Source: an uncultured Plesiomonas sp. (lineage in GTDB: Bacteria; Pseudomonadota; Gammaproteobacteria; Enterobacterales; CAMTGL01). From it: a DNA stretch of 9,060 nt. The stretch lies in the NCBI GenBank assembly GCA_947071955.1, contig CAMTGL010000077.1, forward strand, positions 1 to 9,060. The letters are read 5' to 3'. Under the pieces are notes generated by a model. That model did no database searches. It was not told where the DNA came from and saw only the letters and a list, made by a program, of their open reading frames with translations. A program made the position numbers and the translations under genes. Shown piece by piece: positions 1 through 6,018 of this stretch (position 1 is the stretch's first letter; the number at the start of each line of letters is the position of its first letter).

Positions 1-408
1 CGGTAATGAGTGTGCTGCTGTTGCTTTGCCCGACCATGCCATTTGAAGCGCCAGAAGAAGCACCAGTACGCCAAAAACTTTGCCTATCATAGCCGAGGGG
101 ATCAAGGTAATGGCATGCGCGCCGATCACCGCACCGATAATGCCGCCGGGGATCATCGCTTTTACAATTTTCCAGTCAACATTACCCAGTTGATGATGTC
201 GCCACGACGAGGAGACACCGGTTAGAACAATCGAGGCCAGAGATGTGCCCAGCGCTATCGGCATTAGATGCTGGGGTAAGACTCCAGCTTTAGGCAGTAA
301 AAAAGCCAGTGCGGGGACAATAATCAACCCGCCACCAATACCCAATAAACCGGCCAGAATGCCGACAACAGCCCCGAGTAACAGGCAGGCAATAACAAAC
401 AGCAACAT
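1..408 (-). CDS. TSUP-family (TauE/SafE-type) membrane permease, N-terminal part
   Basis: The first 136 codons of a hydrophobic protein are present; the rest lies beyond base 1. After a membrane-embedded N-terminus (residues about 2-20) comes the glycine-rich signature GLFGIGGGLIIVPAL (residues 20-34), typical of sulfite exporter TauE/SafE (TSUP) proteins. Further hydrophobic segments lie near 51-66, 86-104 and 109-123. Family members are usually about 250-265 residues, so roughly half is seen. The ATG at 408 is preceded by GAGG at a spacing of 8 nt, which supports this start. It lies on the same strand as ptsP, 288 nt downstream of it, with its own good -10 element. Family members export or import organosulfur or other small anions across the inner membrane. 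The substrate here cannot be told from sequence. Confidence 0.88.
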   Translation of the reverse strand, partial: MLLFVIACLLLGAVVGILAGLLGIGGGLIIVPALAFLLPKAGVLPQHLMPIALGTSLASIVLTGVSSSWRHHQLGNVDWKIVKAMIPGGIIGAVIGAHAITLIPSAMIGKVFGVLVLLLALQMAWSGKATAAHSLP

Positions 409-461
409 GGATAGCCTCAACTTACACAAAAGTAGCAATGTGTAATAAAAAGAGTGCCAGC

Positions 462-467
462 ATTATA
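462..467 (-). promoter_or_regulatory. -10 element of a likely promoter for the TSUP permease gene
   Basis: On the minus strand this is a perfect TATAAT, 54 nt before the ATG at 408. It predicts a start near 455 and a leader of about 47 nt. No good -35 hexamer is visible at 16-18 nt spacing (CTCTGG at 17 nt), so the promoter may be weak, activator-dependent or fortuitous. Confidence 0.4.
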
Positions 468-616
468 GCTAAGTGCTACCACAGCCAGAGATCAACACAT
501 TGCAACCCAAACAGGGCATATAGCATACCGAGAGATATCGCACAGGCCTATCAATAATCAGCATAACCGACTAATTTCAAGGTAACTACAGTGCTAGACA
601 CTGCCCGGTGGCGGGC

Positions 617-642
617 TATCTATAGTTATCTATAGTTATCTA
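617..642. repeat. short tandem repeat, 10-bp unit TATAGTTATC, about 2.6 copies
   Basis: Two perfect consecutive copies occupy 621-640; the period extends 4 nt to the left and 2 nt to the right. One period is close to a helical turn, so equal protein contacts on one DNA face are possible. Simple slippage expansion is equally likely. Confidence 0.75.
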
Positions 643-696
643 AATAATCGGTTGTATCCGTCAATTGTTATCTCGCGCATCATACACGCTGGGGTA

Positions 697-2961
697 TCAG
701 TAAAATGAATTTCCACCACGGATAAAGCTGCCCAGCCCGCGTCGCTCCATAAATGCGGCCGTTAAATGCCGCACCTCAGTTGTCACTCGGGCACTGAGCG
801 CGCGTTCGGCCAGTATTTGCAAATCATCGAGAGTCACCGCACGCAGCAGATATTTAATACGCGCCACATTGCGCCCGTTCATACTTAAGTGCCGATAGCC
901 CATTCCGACCAGCAGCAGCGCCCCTACCGGATCACCGGCCAGCTCACCGCACAAACTGACCGGCAAATTAAACTGCTGCCCTTCTGTGCTGATCTGTTTA
1001 AGCGCCCGCAATACTGCCGGATGCAGTGAGTCAAAAATATCGGCAACCCGTGCATTATTACGATCAACTGCCAGCAGGTACTGGGTAAGATCATTTGATC
1101 CTACCGAGATAAAATCAATTTTACCGGGCAAAAATTGCAACTGATACAACATTGACGGCACTTCAACCATGATACCGACTTTCGGCATTTTCAGTATCAG
1201 CCCCTGCGCCTGTACCTGCTCGGCCACTTCACGAAAGGCCCGATCAATTAGCAGCCTGGCTTCATCAACTTCACCCACCCCTGAGATCATCGGCAGCATA
1301 ATCGAGAGATTATCGTGCCCGACACTGGCACGCAGCATCGCTCTGATTTGGGCAATAAAGATATCGGGGTGATCGAGTGTCAGGCGGATCCCCCGCCAAC
1401 CCAAAAACGGATTATCTTCATGGATCGGCAGATAAGGCAGTGGTTTATCCCCCCCAACATCCAGCGTTCGCATAACGACCGGCTTGTTCGGGTAACTTTG
1501 TAAAATCAGCTGATACAAAGCAACTTGTTCATCTTCTGAAGGAAAACTGCCATGCAACAGAAACGGCACTTCAGTACGGTATAACCCGACACCGTCTACC
1601 CCTCGATTCACGGCAATATGACAGTCAGCGCTTAATCCGGCATTAAGTAAAATCTCAACCCGTTGGCCGCACGCCGTTTGCGCGTGTTTATCCAGATCAA
1701 CGGCAACACGTTCATCCAGCTCACGCTCTTCGAGGATCAAACGCTGATACTCGGTACGAATAGCATTTTCTGGATCGACAATCACACTACCACGATAGCC
1801 ATCAACAATCAGCTCGCGCCGCTCAAGCTGGTCGGGTTCAATATCTACCCCCATCACCGTAGGTACACCAAGCGCACGCGCTAAAATAGCCGCATGTGAG
1901 TTAGCTGCGCCATCGCGCACAATAATGCCAACCATTTTTTCACGCGGTAACTCAGCAATCAGTGTGGCCGTCAGCTCATCAGTCACCAAAATAAAGTGCT
2001 CAGGCAAATTCCATTCACTTTCTGGTACATCCATCAAATGAAACAGCAGACGCTGCGCTAAGGCACGCATATCATTGGCGCGCTCACGCAAGTACGGATC
2101 GGGCAGACCAGCAAACTGTTCAGCAAAATGCTCAAACGTTTTGCGCACCGCCCACTCCGCCACAACGCCCTGATCAAGCTGCTCGGCCATCGCTTTACGC
2201 AGAGCCATATCTGACAATAAATGGATATAGAGATCAAAAATCGCAGCAGATTCAGAGCTGATGTCGGCATTAAAGCGCTTGCTGTGGCGGCGAAATTCAC
2301 TGGCCGCAGACTCTACCGCACGCGATAAACGCTCACGTTCGGTGTCAGGATCTAGCGTGCTGGCTTGTGCAATATCTTCCAGTGATAAGTGTGTTCTATC
2401 CAACCAGCCAATACCGATAGCCACCCCTGGTGCGGCAGCCTGCGCGCGGATCCTACGCTGCTGGCTATCACTGAGTAACCCCAGAGATTGGGTATGCGAT
2501 AAAATACTGGCCAGTTGAGTGGCTAAAGTGACTAAAAAAGACTCTTCACTTTCGTCAAACTGGCGTACTTCGCGCTGCTGTACCACCAACACCCCGAGCA
2601 ACTGACGCCGGTAGATAATCGGGGTACCCAAAAACGAGCGGTAAGACTCTTCACGCACATCAGGCAGGAATTTAAAACTGGGGTGTTGGCGTACATCGGC
2701 CAGATTAATCGGCTCGGCCCGTGAGCCGACCAGCCCGACAACGCCCTCATCAAAGGCCAAGCTTACCGATTTCCCCGCAGGCTTTGCCAGCCCGCGAGTG
2801 GCCATTAGCCGATAACAACGGTGGGTATGATCAGCCAGATATACCGAACACACTTCGGTTTTCATGATCTGGCAGGTTTTGTTGACCAGCAGTTCCAATG
2901 CCTGTGGTAAATCGGTCGCGGCGGCGACCTGCTCGACAATTTCCCGCAATTTGGTCAACAT
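697..2961 (-). CDS. ptsP: PTS-Ntr enzyme I, phosphoenolpyruvate-protein phosphotransferase PtsP
   Basis: 754 residues, against 748 in E. coli PtsP, which it follows almost end to end. An N-terminal GAF domain (about 1-160; CSVYLADH, LAFDEGVVGLVG) senses nitrogen status in the family. The enzyme I core follows. The phosphohistidine loop is GAANSHAAI with H356, the site phosphorylated by PEP. The PEP-binding barrel shows GLYRTE (R462), RTLDVGGDK (498-506), GWRGIR, GSNDLTQY (621-628) and C671 in CGELAGDP. It takes phosphate from PEP and passes it to NPr (PtsO) and then PtsN in the cytoplasm. The ATG at 2961 begins MLTKLREIVE as in E. coli. Its ribosome-binding site (AAGGA) lies in the last codons of rppH, 7 nt away, so the two genes are surely cotranscribed and probably translationally coupled. 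Confidence 0.97.
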   Translation of the reverse strand: MLTKLREIVEQVAAATDLPQALELLVNKTCQIMKTEVCSVYLADHTHRCYRLMATRGLAKPAGKSVSLAFDEGVVGLVGSRAEPINLADVRQHPSFKFLPDVREESYRSFLGTPIIYRRQLLGVLVVQQREVRQFDESEESFLVTLATQLASILSHTQSLGLLSDSQQRRIRAQAAAPGVAIGIGWLDRTHLSLEDIAQASTLDPDTERERLSRAVESAASEFRRHSKRFNADISSESAAIFDLYIHLLSDMALRKAMAEQLDQGVVAEWAVRKTFEHFAEQFAGLPDPYLRERANDMRALAQRLLFHLMDVPESEWNLPEHFILVTDELTATLIAELPREKMVGIIVRDGAANSHAAILARALGVPTVMGVDIEPDQLERRELIVDGYRGSVIVDPENAIRTEYQRLILEERELDERVAVDLDKHAQTACGQRVEILLNAGLSADCHIAVNRGVDGVGLYRTEVPFLLHGSFPSEDEQVALYQLILQSYPNKPVVMRTLDVGGDKPLPYLPIHEDNPFLGWRGIRLTLDHPDIFIAQIRAMLRASVGHDNLSIMLPMISGVGEVDEARLLIDRAFREVAEQVQAQGLILKMPKVGIMVEVPSMLYQLQFLPGKIDFISVGSNDLTQYLLAVDRNNARVADIFDSLHPAVLRALKQISTEGQQFNLPVSLCGELAGDPVGALLLVGMGYRHLSMNGRNVARIKYLLRAVTLDDLQILAERALSARVTTEVRHLTAAFMERRGLGSFIRGGNSFY

Positions 2962-2968
2962 AATCAGG

Positions 2969-3496
2969 TTATCCTTTCCTTCTTATTCTTGCATTTTTCA
3001 GCGATGACCTTTCCAGATCATCAATAGGCATCACGACCGAAACAAACTCTTTCATCACTCGCCGGTAAACATCTCGCTTAAACGAGACTACCTGCCGTAC
3101 CGGATACCAATAGCTGACCCAGCGCCAGTCATCAAACTCAGGGTTTCCACTGGTTTGCATATTGACCTTTGACTCATCACACATCAGCTGTAATAAGAAC
3201 CAGCGTTGTTTCTGCCCGATACACACCGGTTTGGTATCCCACCGCACCAGACGTTTTGGCAATTTATAACGTAACCAATTACGGGTTGAGGTGAGTAAAC
3301 GGACATCTTTTTTTGTCAGCCCCACCTCTTCAAACAACTCACGGTACATGGCCTGTTCAGCCGTTTCGCCTGAGTTGATCCCCCCTTGTGGAAATTGCCA
3401 TGAGTGCTGTCCATATCGGCGAGCCCACAGCACTTGCCCCTCTCGGTTACAAATGACAATGCCAACATTTGGGCGGTAGCCATCACCATCAATCAC
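2969..3496 (-). CDS. rppH: RNA 5'-pyrophosphohydrolase RppH (Nudix)
   Basis: 175 residues, against 176 in E. coli RppH, and near-identical over most of the length. The Nudix box GX5EX7REUXEEXGU spans residues 38-60: G38, E44, R52, E53, E56, E57, G59. The metal-binding glutamates are intact. RppH converts 5'-triphosphate mRNA ends to monophosphate and so triggers RNase E-dependent decay; it also hydrolyses dinucleoside polyphosphates. The start is GTG at 3496 (MIDGDGYRPN), supported by GAGG 7 nt upstream and by the conserved N-terminus. ptsP follows after 7 nt. The gene diverges from mutH across the long regulatory region at 3497-4411. I found no convincing consensus promoter for it there. Confidence 0.97.
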   Translation of the reverse strand: MIDGDGYRPNVGIVICNREGQVLWARRYGQHSWQFPQGGINSGETAEQAMYRELFEEVGLTKKDVRLLTSTRNWLRYKLPKRLVRWDTKPVCIGQKQRWFLLQLMCDESKVNMQTSGNPEFDDWRWVSYWYPVRQVVSFKRDVYRRVMKEFVSVVMPIDDLERSSLKNARIRRKG

Positions 3497-3776
3497 AGGA
3501 CTACCTCAATACTGAAAACGTCAGTTATGCTGCGATTGTTTCATACAACCCTAAGTCGGTAAACCGATGTACGCATTGGGGAGTGCTTGATGTGTTATGC
3601 ATCAACATTATCGCGCGACTCTGCTGCTTATTTGTACACCCTATGGATAACTTTTACCGCCGTAAACACTTATAAACAACTTTCGCCCTAACAGCGGGAA
3701 ATTATTCACTTTTTCTGTGGATATCACTGTGTAGAAATACACAGCATCACGCAAAATATGACTCTTCACGCGAAAA

Positions 3777-3844
3777 GATCAAACAAAAAACAATAAATTA
3801 AAATGATAAAATACAATTACTTATAACTAAAAATTAATTTATCC
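3777..3844. other. AT-rich segment (about 15% GC) leading into a DnaA box
   Basis: Of 68 bases only 10 are G or C. The segment begins with GATC and ends at TTATCCACT (3839-3847). Such DNA is easily bent or unwound, as expected near a DnaA-controlled site or a nucleoid-protein site. I see no reading frame or convincing promoter in it. Confidence 0.6.
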
Positions 3845-3894
3845 ACTGCAAAAAAACAGACTAATGGATCGAAAGGATCATCAATTGTGCAAAG

Positions 3895-3911
3895 ATCCAC
3901 CAGCGGTGGAT
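3895..3911. repeat. Inverted repeat ATCCACC-AGC-GGTGGAT
   Basis: A perfect 7-bp palindrome arm pair around a 3-nt centre, abutting the consensus DnaA box at 3912. Both arms contain ATCCAC, the core of a DnaA box, so the palindrome may be a pair of degenerate boxes in opposite orientation. It has no T run and is not a terminator. Confidence 0.7.
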
Positions 3912-3920
3912 TTATCCACA
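3912..3920 (+). promoter_or_regulatory. Consensus DnaA box TTATCCACA
   Basis: A perfect match to the high-affinity DnaA box, directly abutting the inverted repeat at 3895-3911 and GATC sites at 3894 and 3935. Confidence 0.75.
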
Positions 3921-4007
3921 CTTATCGCTGACAAGATCAGCAGCTCTCCCTATTGTTGCACGTACTTTTCGTTATGCAGGCAGGGTATTCCACCTGACTC
4001 ACACCGG

Positions 4008-4040
4008 TTATCCACGATTATCCCAGTTTTCTGTGGATAA
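4008..4040. promoter_or_regulatory. Clustered DnaA boxes, candidate DARS core
   Basis: Three box-like elements lie within 33 bp. TTATCCACG (4008-4016) and the degenerate TTATCCCAG (4018-4026; three mismatches) point the same way with 1 bp between them. A perfect TGTGGATAA (4032-4040) points the opposite way. A compact trio with one inverted member is what a DARS core would look like. The middle element is weak and would need binding data. Confidence 0.6.
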
Positions 4041-4080
4041 CCAGGGGGAAGATCCTGTTTATTGTTGGTGATTTGTACAG

Positions 4081-4165
4081 CTAGAATTTTATTATTATGG
4101 ATGATCTTAAGATAATTGCATTATTATTTCTTTATAGATCATAGGATTAAATAAATAAGATCAAA
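4081..4165. other. AT-rich segment with oriC 13-mer-like sequence
   Basis: About 20% GC, with GATC at 4103, 4137 and 4159. On the minus strand 4150-4162 reads GATCTTATTTATT, which matches the E. coli oriC unwinding 13-mer GATCTNTTNTTTT at 11 of 13 positions. It sits about 110 nt from the inverted DnaA box at 4032. The likeness to an unwinding element may only reflect AT-richness plus GATC. Confidence 0.4.
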
Positions 4166-4205
4166 ACATCGCCACACGATCTGATGTGGATGACTCTGCC
4201 TGCTT

Positions 4206-4229
4206 AAAAAACAACCTACACAGGTTGTT
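4206..4229 (-). terminator. Possible minus-strand intrinsic terminator in the mutH upstream region
   Basis: AACAACCT and AGGTTGTT form an 8-bp stem (4210-4217 with 4222-4229) around a 4-nt loop. On the minus strand it is followed by a run of T (4206-4209, with two more T in the stem end). The stem is low in GC, so it is a modest terminator. No minus-strand gene upstream of it is known; see findings. Confidence 0.35.
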
Positions 4230-4342
4230 GCTCGGATCATACCTACGCAAAAATAGCCGTACCGTGGTCACTCTGTTTATCTTTTACACTGGTTTTGTAC
4301 CTACTGCTGTTCGGGCACAAAAAATAGCACGAAGAAACACAA

Positions 4343-4398
4343 AAATAAGAAGTACAGAAATAAGAAATACAGAAAAAAGAACGGCAGAAAAAAGCATG
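4343..4398. repeat. 15-bp tandem repeat, three full copies and a partial fourth
   Basis: Units at 4343-4357, 4358-4372 and 4373-4387 follow the pattern AAAWAAGAANNNCAG; a partial fourth begins at 4388 and ends 14 nt before the mutH ATG. Units 1 and 2 differ at one position; unit 3 is more diverged. The plus strand here is almost pure purine. The repeat lies in the leader or promoter of mutH. Confidence 0.75.
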
Positions 4399-4399
4399 G

Positions 4400-4405
4400 T
4401 AAAAT
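4400..4405 (+). promoter_or_regulatory. Possible -10 element (TAAAAT) very close to the mutH start
   Basis: TAAAAT differs from TATAAT at one base and ends 6 nt before the ATG at 4412. If used, the transcript would begin at or next to the start codon, giving a leaderless mRNA. No good -35 is seen in the repeat-rich DNA upstream, so it may be a chance match. Confidence 0.25.
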
Positions 4406-4411
4406 ACGCCT

Positions 4412-5092
4412 ATGAACAGATCTGAATTCTCTATTCCCCTTTCTCGCCACGCACTGTGGCAACGGGCGCTACAGTTAGCAGGTTACAGCCTCGGCGAGCT
4501 TGCGGCAGCCTGTGGGCAGCCTGTTCCAGCCAACTTAAAACGTGATAAAGGTTGGGTTGGTATGCTGATAGAACGCCATTTAGGGGCCTGTGCCGGCAGT
4601 AAACCCGAGCAGGACTTCCCCCATTTAGGTGTTGAATTAAAAACAATTCCTATCGATCGGCAGGGAAAACCTCTGGAAACCACTTTTGTTAGCGTAGCAC
4701 CGCTCACCGGTACCTGTGGTGTTAACTGGCAAACTAGCCATGTTCGGCACAAGTTGCAGTGTGTTCTATGGCTACCGGTGGAGGGGGAGCGTTCGATTCC
4801 ACTGGCTGAACGGCGTGTTGGTACGCCGCTGCTCTGGACTCCTTCAGAAGACGAGGAGATGCTACTGCGCCGTGACTGGGAAGAGCTCATGGATTTAATT
4901 GTGCTAGGAGAAGTTGAAAACATTACCGCCCGCCACGGTGAGGTATTGCAGCTGCGCCCCAAAGCCAGCAACAACCGCGCCTTAACCGATGCTGTGGGGC
5001 GTAACGGTCAGCCGATCAAAACACTGCCACGCGGGTTTTATCTAAAAAAAGCCTTTACCGCTGCAATTTTAGCTAAACACTTCGATTTATAA
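4412..5092 (+). CDS. mutH: DNA mismatch-repair endonuclease MutH
   Basis: 226 residues, against 229 in E. coli MutH, aligning throughout. MutH nicks the unmethylated strand at hemimethylated GATC when activated by MutS-MutL, directing repair to the new strand. The catalytic triad in GVELKTIP is present: D68, E75 and K77 (E. coli D70, E77, K79). E54 and the KPEQDF, TSHVRHKL, RPKASN and LPRGFYLKK blocks are also present. The ATG at 4412 is the only usable start: TAA lies in frame at 4400 and the next methionine is residue 51. There is no recognisable Shine-Dalgarno sequence before it, which is unusual. A GATC falls at 4419, within the first codons. It diverges from rppH across the DnaA-box region and is followed 73 nt later by terC, probably in one transcript. 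Confidence 0.97.
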   Translation: MNRSEFSIPLSRHALWQRALQLAGYSLGELAAACGQPVPANLKRDKGWVGMLIERHLGACAGSKPEQDFPHLGVELKTIPIDRQGKPLETTFVSVAPLTGTCGVNWQTSHVRHKLQCVLWLPVEGERSIPLAERRVGTPLLWTPSEDEEMLLRRDWEELMDLIVLGEVENITARHGEVLQLRPKASNNRALTDAVGRNGQPIKTLPRGFYLKKAFTAAILAKHFDL

Positions 5093-5165
5093 CACTTAAT
5101 GAAAAATCCCTATCAACAGGTTATGATTTCAGGTCATTCCCGTACTGTTTAGGTGTAGGTTTTTC

Positions 5166-5909
5166 ATGGAATTGCTTGTTGATCCAAATGCGTGGATTGC
5201 TCTGTTAACGCTCACTGCACTCGAAATTGTGTTAGGCATTGATAATATTATCTTTTTAAGTATTTTAGTTGGCCGCTTACCTGAGCATCAACGGCAGAAA
5301 GGACGTATTCTGGGTTTAGGTCTTGCCATGGGGACTCGGATCTTACTGCTTATCTCATTAACTTGGATGATGCGTCTTACCGAACCGGTTTTTACACTGG
5401 CAGAACATGCTGTATCAGGGCGCGATCTGATTTTGTTCTTTGGTGGTCTATTTTTGATAGCCAAAAGTACCCACGAGATCCACGAAAGTTTGCAGCAGCA
5501 CAGCGCTGATGATCAGCCACAGCTTGCGCGAGCCAGCAGTAATTTTCTGCTCACTTTAGTACAAATTGCCATTTTAGATATCGTCTTCTCACTTGATTCG
5601 GTGATTACGGCGGTTGGATTAGTCAGCGATATTCCCATTATGGTCGTTGCTATTGTGATTGCCGTACTGATTATGATGGTTGCAGCGAAAAGTATCGGTG
5701 AGTTTGTGGATAACAACCCGACCATCAAGATGCTGGCACTGGCCTTTTTGATTCTAGTGGGCTTCACGCTGGTTGGTGAGAGTTTTGGCGCACATATCCC
5801 CAAAGGCTATATCTATTTTGCAATGGGTTTTTCCTTTGGCGTCGAGATGCTCAATATCCGTTTACAACGGGGTAAATCAATTACACTGAACAAAAATACC
5901 CCGGACTAA
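5166..5909 (+). CDS. TerC/YgdQ-family integral membrane protein
   Basis: 247 residues with about seven hydrophobic segments (near 12-36, 52-70, 86-103, 129-152, 158-178, 187-205, 213-231). Family signatures are LEIVLGIDNIIFLS (residues 19-32; E20, D26, N27) and LDIVFSLDSVITAVGL (137-152; D138, D144). The acidic residues inside membrane segments are thought to bind or move metal ions. E. coli has the same family member, YgdQ, next to mutH. There is no CBS or CorC-like C-terminal extension, so it is the short form. TerC proteins have been linked to tellurite resistance, manganese export and loading of exported metalloenzymes; which applies here is unknown. The start ATG has GTAGG 6 nt upstream. 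An intrinsic terminator follows the stop by about 45 nt. Confidence 0.92.
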   Translation: MELLVDPNAWIALLTLTALEIVLGIDNIIFLSILVGRLPEHQRQKGRILGLGLAMGTRILLLISLTWMMRLTEPVFTLAEHAVSGRDLILFFGGLFLIAKSTHEIHESLQQHSADDQPQLARASSNFLLTLVQIAILDIVFSLDSVITAVGLVSDIPIMVVAIVIAVLIMMVAAKSIGEFVDNNPTIKMLALAFLILVGFTLVGESFGAHIPKGYIYFAMGFSFGVEMLNIRLQRGKSITLNKNTPD

Positions 5910-5954
5910 CCACTCTGCTTTCATTTATTCGCACATTTGCCCCCTTGCACACTG

Positions 5955-5984
5955 GCAGTAAGTACGATACTTACTGCTGTTTTG
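5955..5984 (+). terminator. Intrinsic terminator of the mutH-terC unit
   Basis: A perfect 10-bp stem GCAGTAAGTA / TACTTACTGC (5955-5964 with 5968-5977) with a 3-nt loop is followed by TGTTTTG. The stem is AT-rich and the T run short, so read-through is possible. Confidence 0.7.
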
Positions 5985-5989
5985 CAGGC

Positions 5990-6018
5990 AAAAAAAAACC
6001 TGCGACTCCGCGCAGGTT
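5990..6018 (-). terminator. Intrinsic terminator of the tRNA-Gly transcript
   Basis: Read on the minus strand, AACCTGCG and CGCAGGTT (6018-6011 with 6004-5997) form an 8-bp GC-rich stem with a 6-nt loop. At least seven T follow directly. It faces the terC terminator, with only about 12 nt between them. Confidence 0.8.

Larger units (their letters stand above)
409..696. other. ptsP-permease intergenic region
   Basis: No coding sequence is supported here. Besides the -10 element at 462-467 it contains two adjoining short hairpins: CAGTG/CACTG (589-593 with 599-603) and GCCCG/CGGGC (603-607 with 612-616). It also holds a tandem 10-bp repeat (617-642). Neither hairpin is followed by a T run on the minus strand, so I see no convincing intrinsic terminator after ptsP. 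A second possible minus-strand promoter has TTGACG (659-664) as -35 and GATAAC (635-640) as -10, spacing 18. It overlaps the repeat and is a weak candidate. Confidence 0.5.
3777..4238. other. Cluster of 11 Dam (GATC) sites
   Basis: GATC begins at 3777, 3867, 3876, 3894, 3935, 4051, 4103, 4137, 4159, 4178 and 4235: eleven in 462 bp, where about two are expected by chance. Clustered GATCs are typical of SeqA-bound, cell-cycle-controlled DNA such as oriC and the dnaA promoter. Confidence 0.85.
3639..4240. promoter_or_regulatory. Candidate DnaA-reactivating sequence (DARS2-like) / DnaA-binding locus
   Basis: This stretch has no credible gene and is rich in DnaA boxes (TTATNCACA). Perfect copies are at 3912-3920 (+) and 4032-4040 (-). 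One-mismatch copies are at 3642-3650 (-), 3716-3724 (-), 3839-3847 (+), 4008-4016 (+) and 4185-4193 (-). Eleven GATC sites and two AT-rich blocks lie among them. In E. coli the ATP-DnaA-regenerating site DARS2 lies, as I recall, in this same rppH-mutH interval and uses a core of three DnaA boxes plus IHF and Fis sites. Synteny and box content make a DARS2 counterpart the leading reading (inference). One 11/13 match to the IHF consensus WATCAANNNNTTR occurs at 4137-4149. Alternatives are a DnaA-titration cluster like datA, or DnaA control of rppH or mutH. Confidence 0.7.

Noticed and set aside
3469..3675. 68-codon open frame on the plus strand at the rppH 5' end
   Set aside because: It overlaps the rppH start antisense, has no ribosome-binding site and no recognisable domain.
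3497..3700. Consensus promoter for rppH
   Set aside because: Several partial matches (for example GATAAT-like and TTTACG-like hexamers on the minus strand) are present, but none pairs a good -35 with a good -10 at 16-18 nt.
3727..3744. Inverted repeat CTGTGT/ACACAG as a terminator or operator
   Set aside because: A 6-bp stem with a 6-nt loop and no T run; not strong enough to call beyond its place in the DnaA-box region.
4186..4425. 79-codon open frame on the plus strand overlapping the mutH start
   Set aside because: It begins inside a DnaA-like box without a Shine-Dalgarno sequence, overlaps mutH by 14 nt, and its C-terminal half is the 15-bp repeat. It has one hydrophobic stretch, and E. 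coli does have a small gene (ygdT) in this interval, so expression is not excluded, but nothing supports it as a gene.
5093..5165. Possible manganese (yybP-ykoY) riboswitch before the TerC-family gene
   Set aside because: Such riboswitches precede some TerC genes, but only 73 nt lie between mutH and this gene and I see neither the conserved loop motifs nor a terminator or anti-terminator pair.
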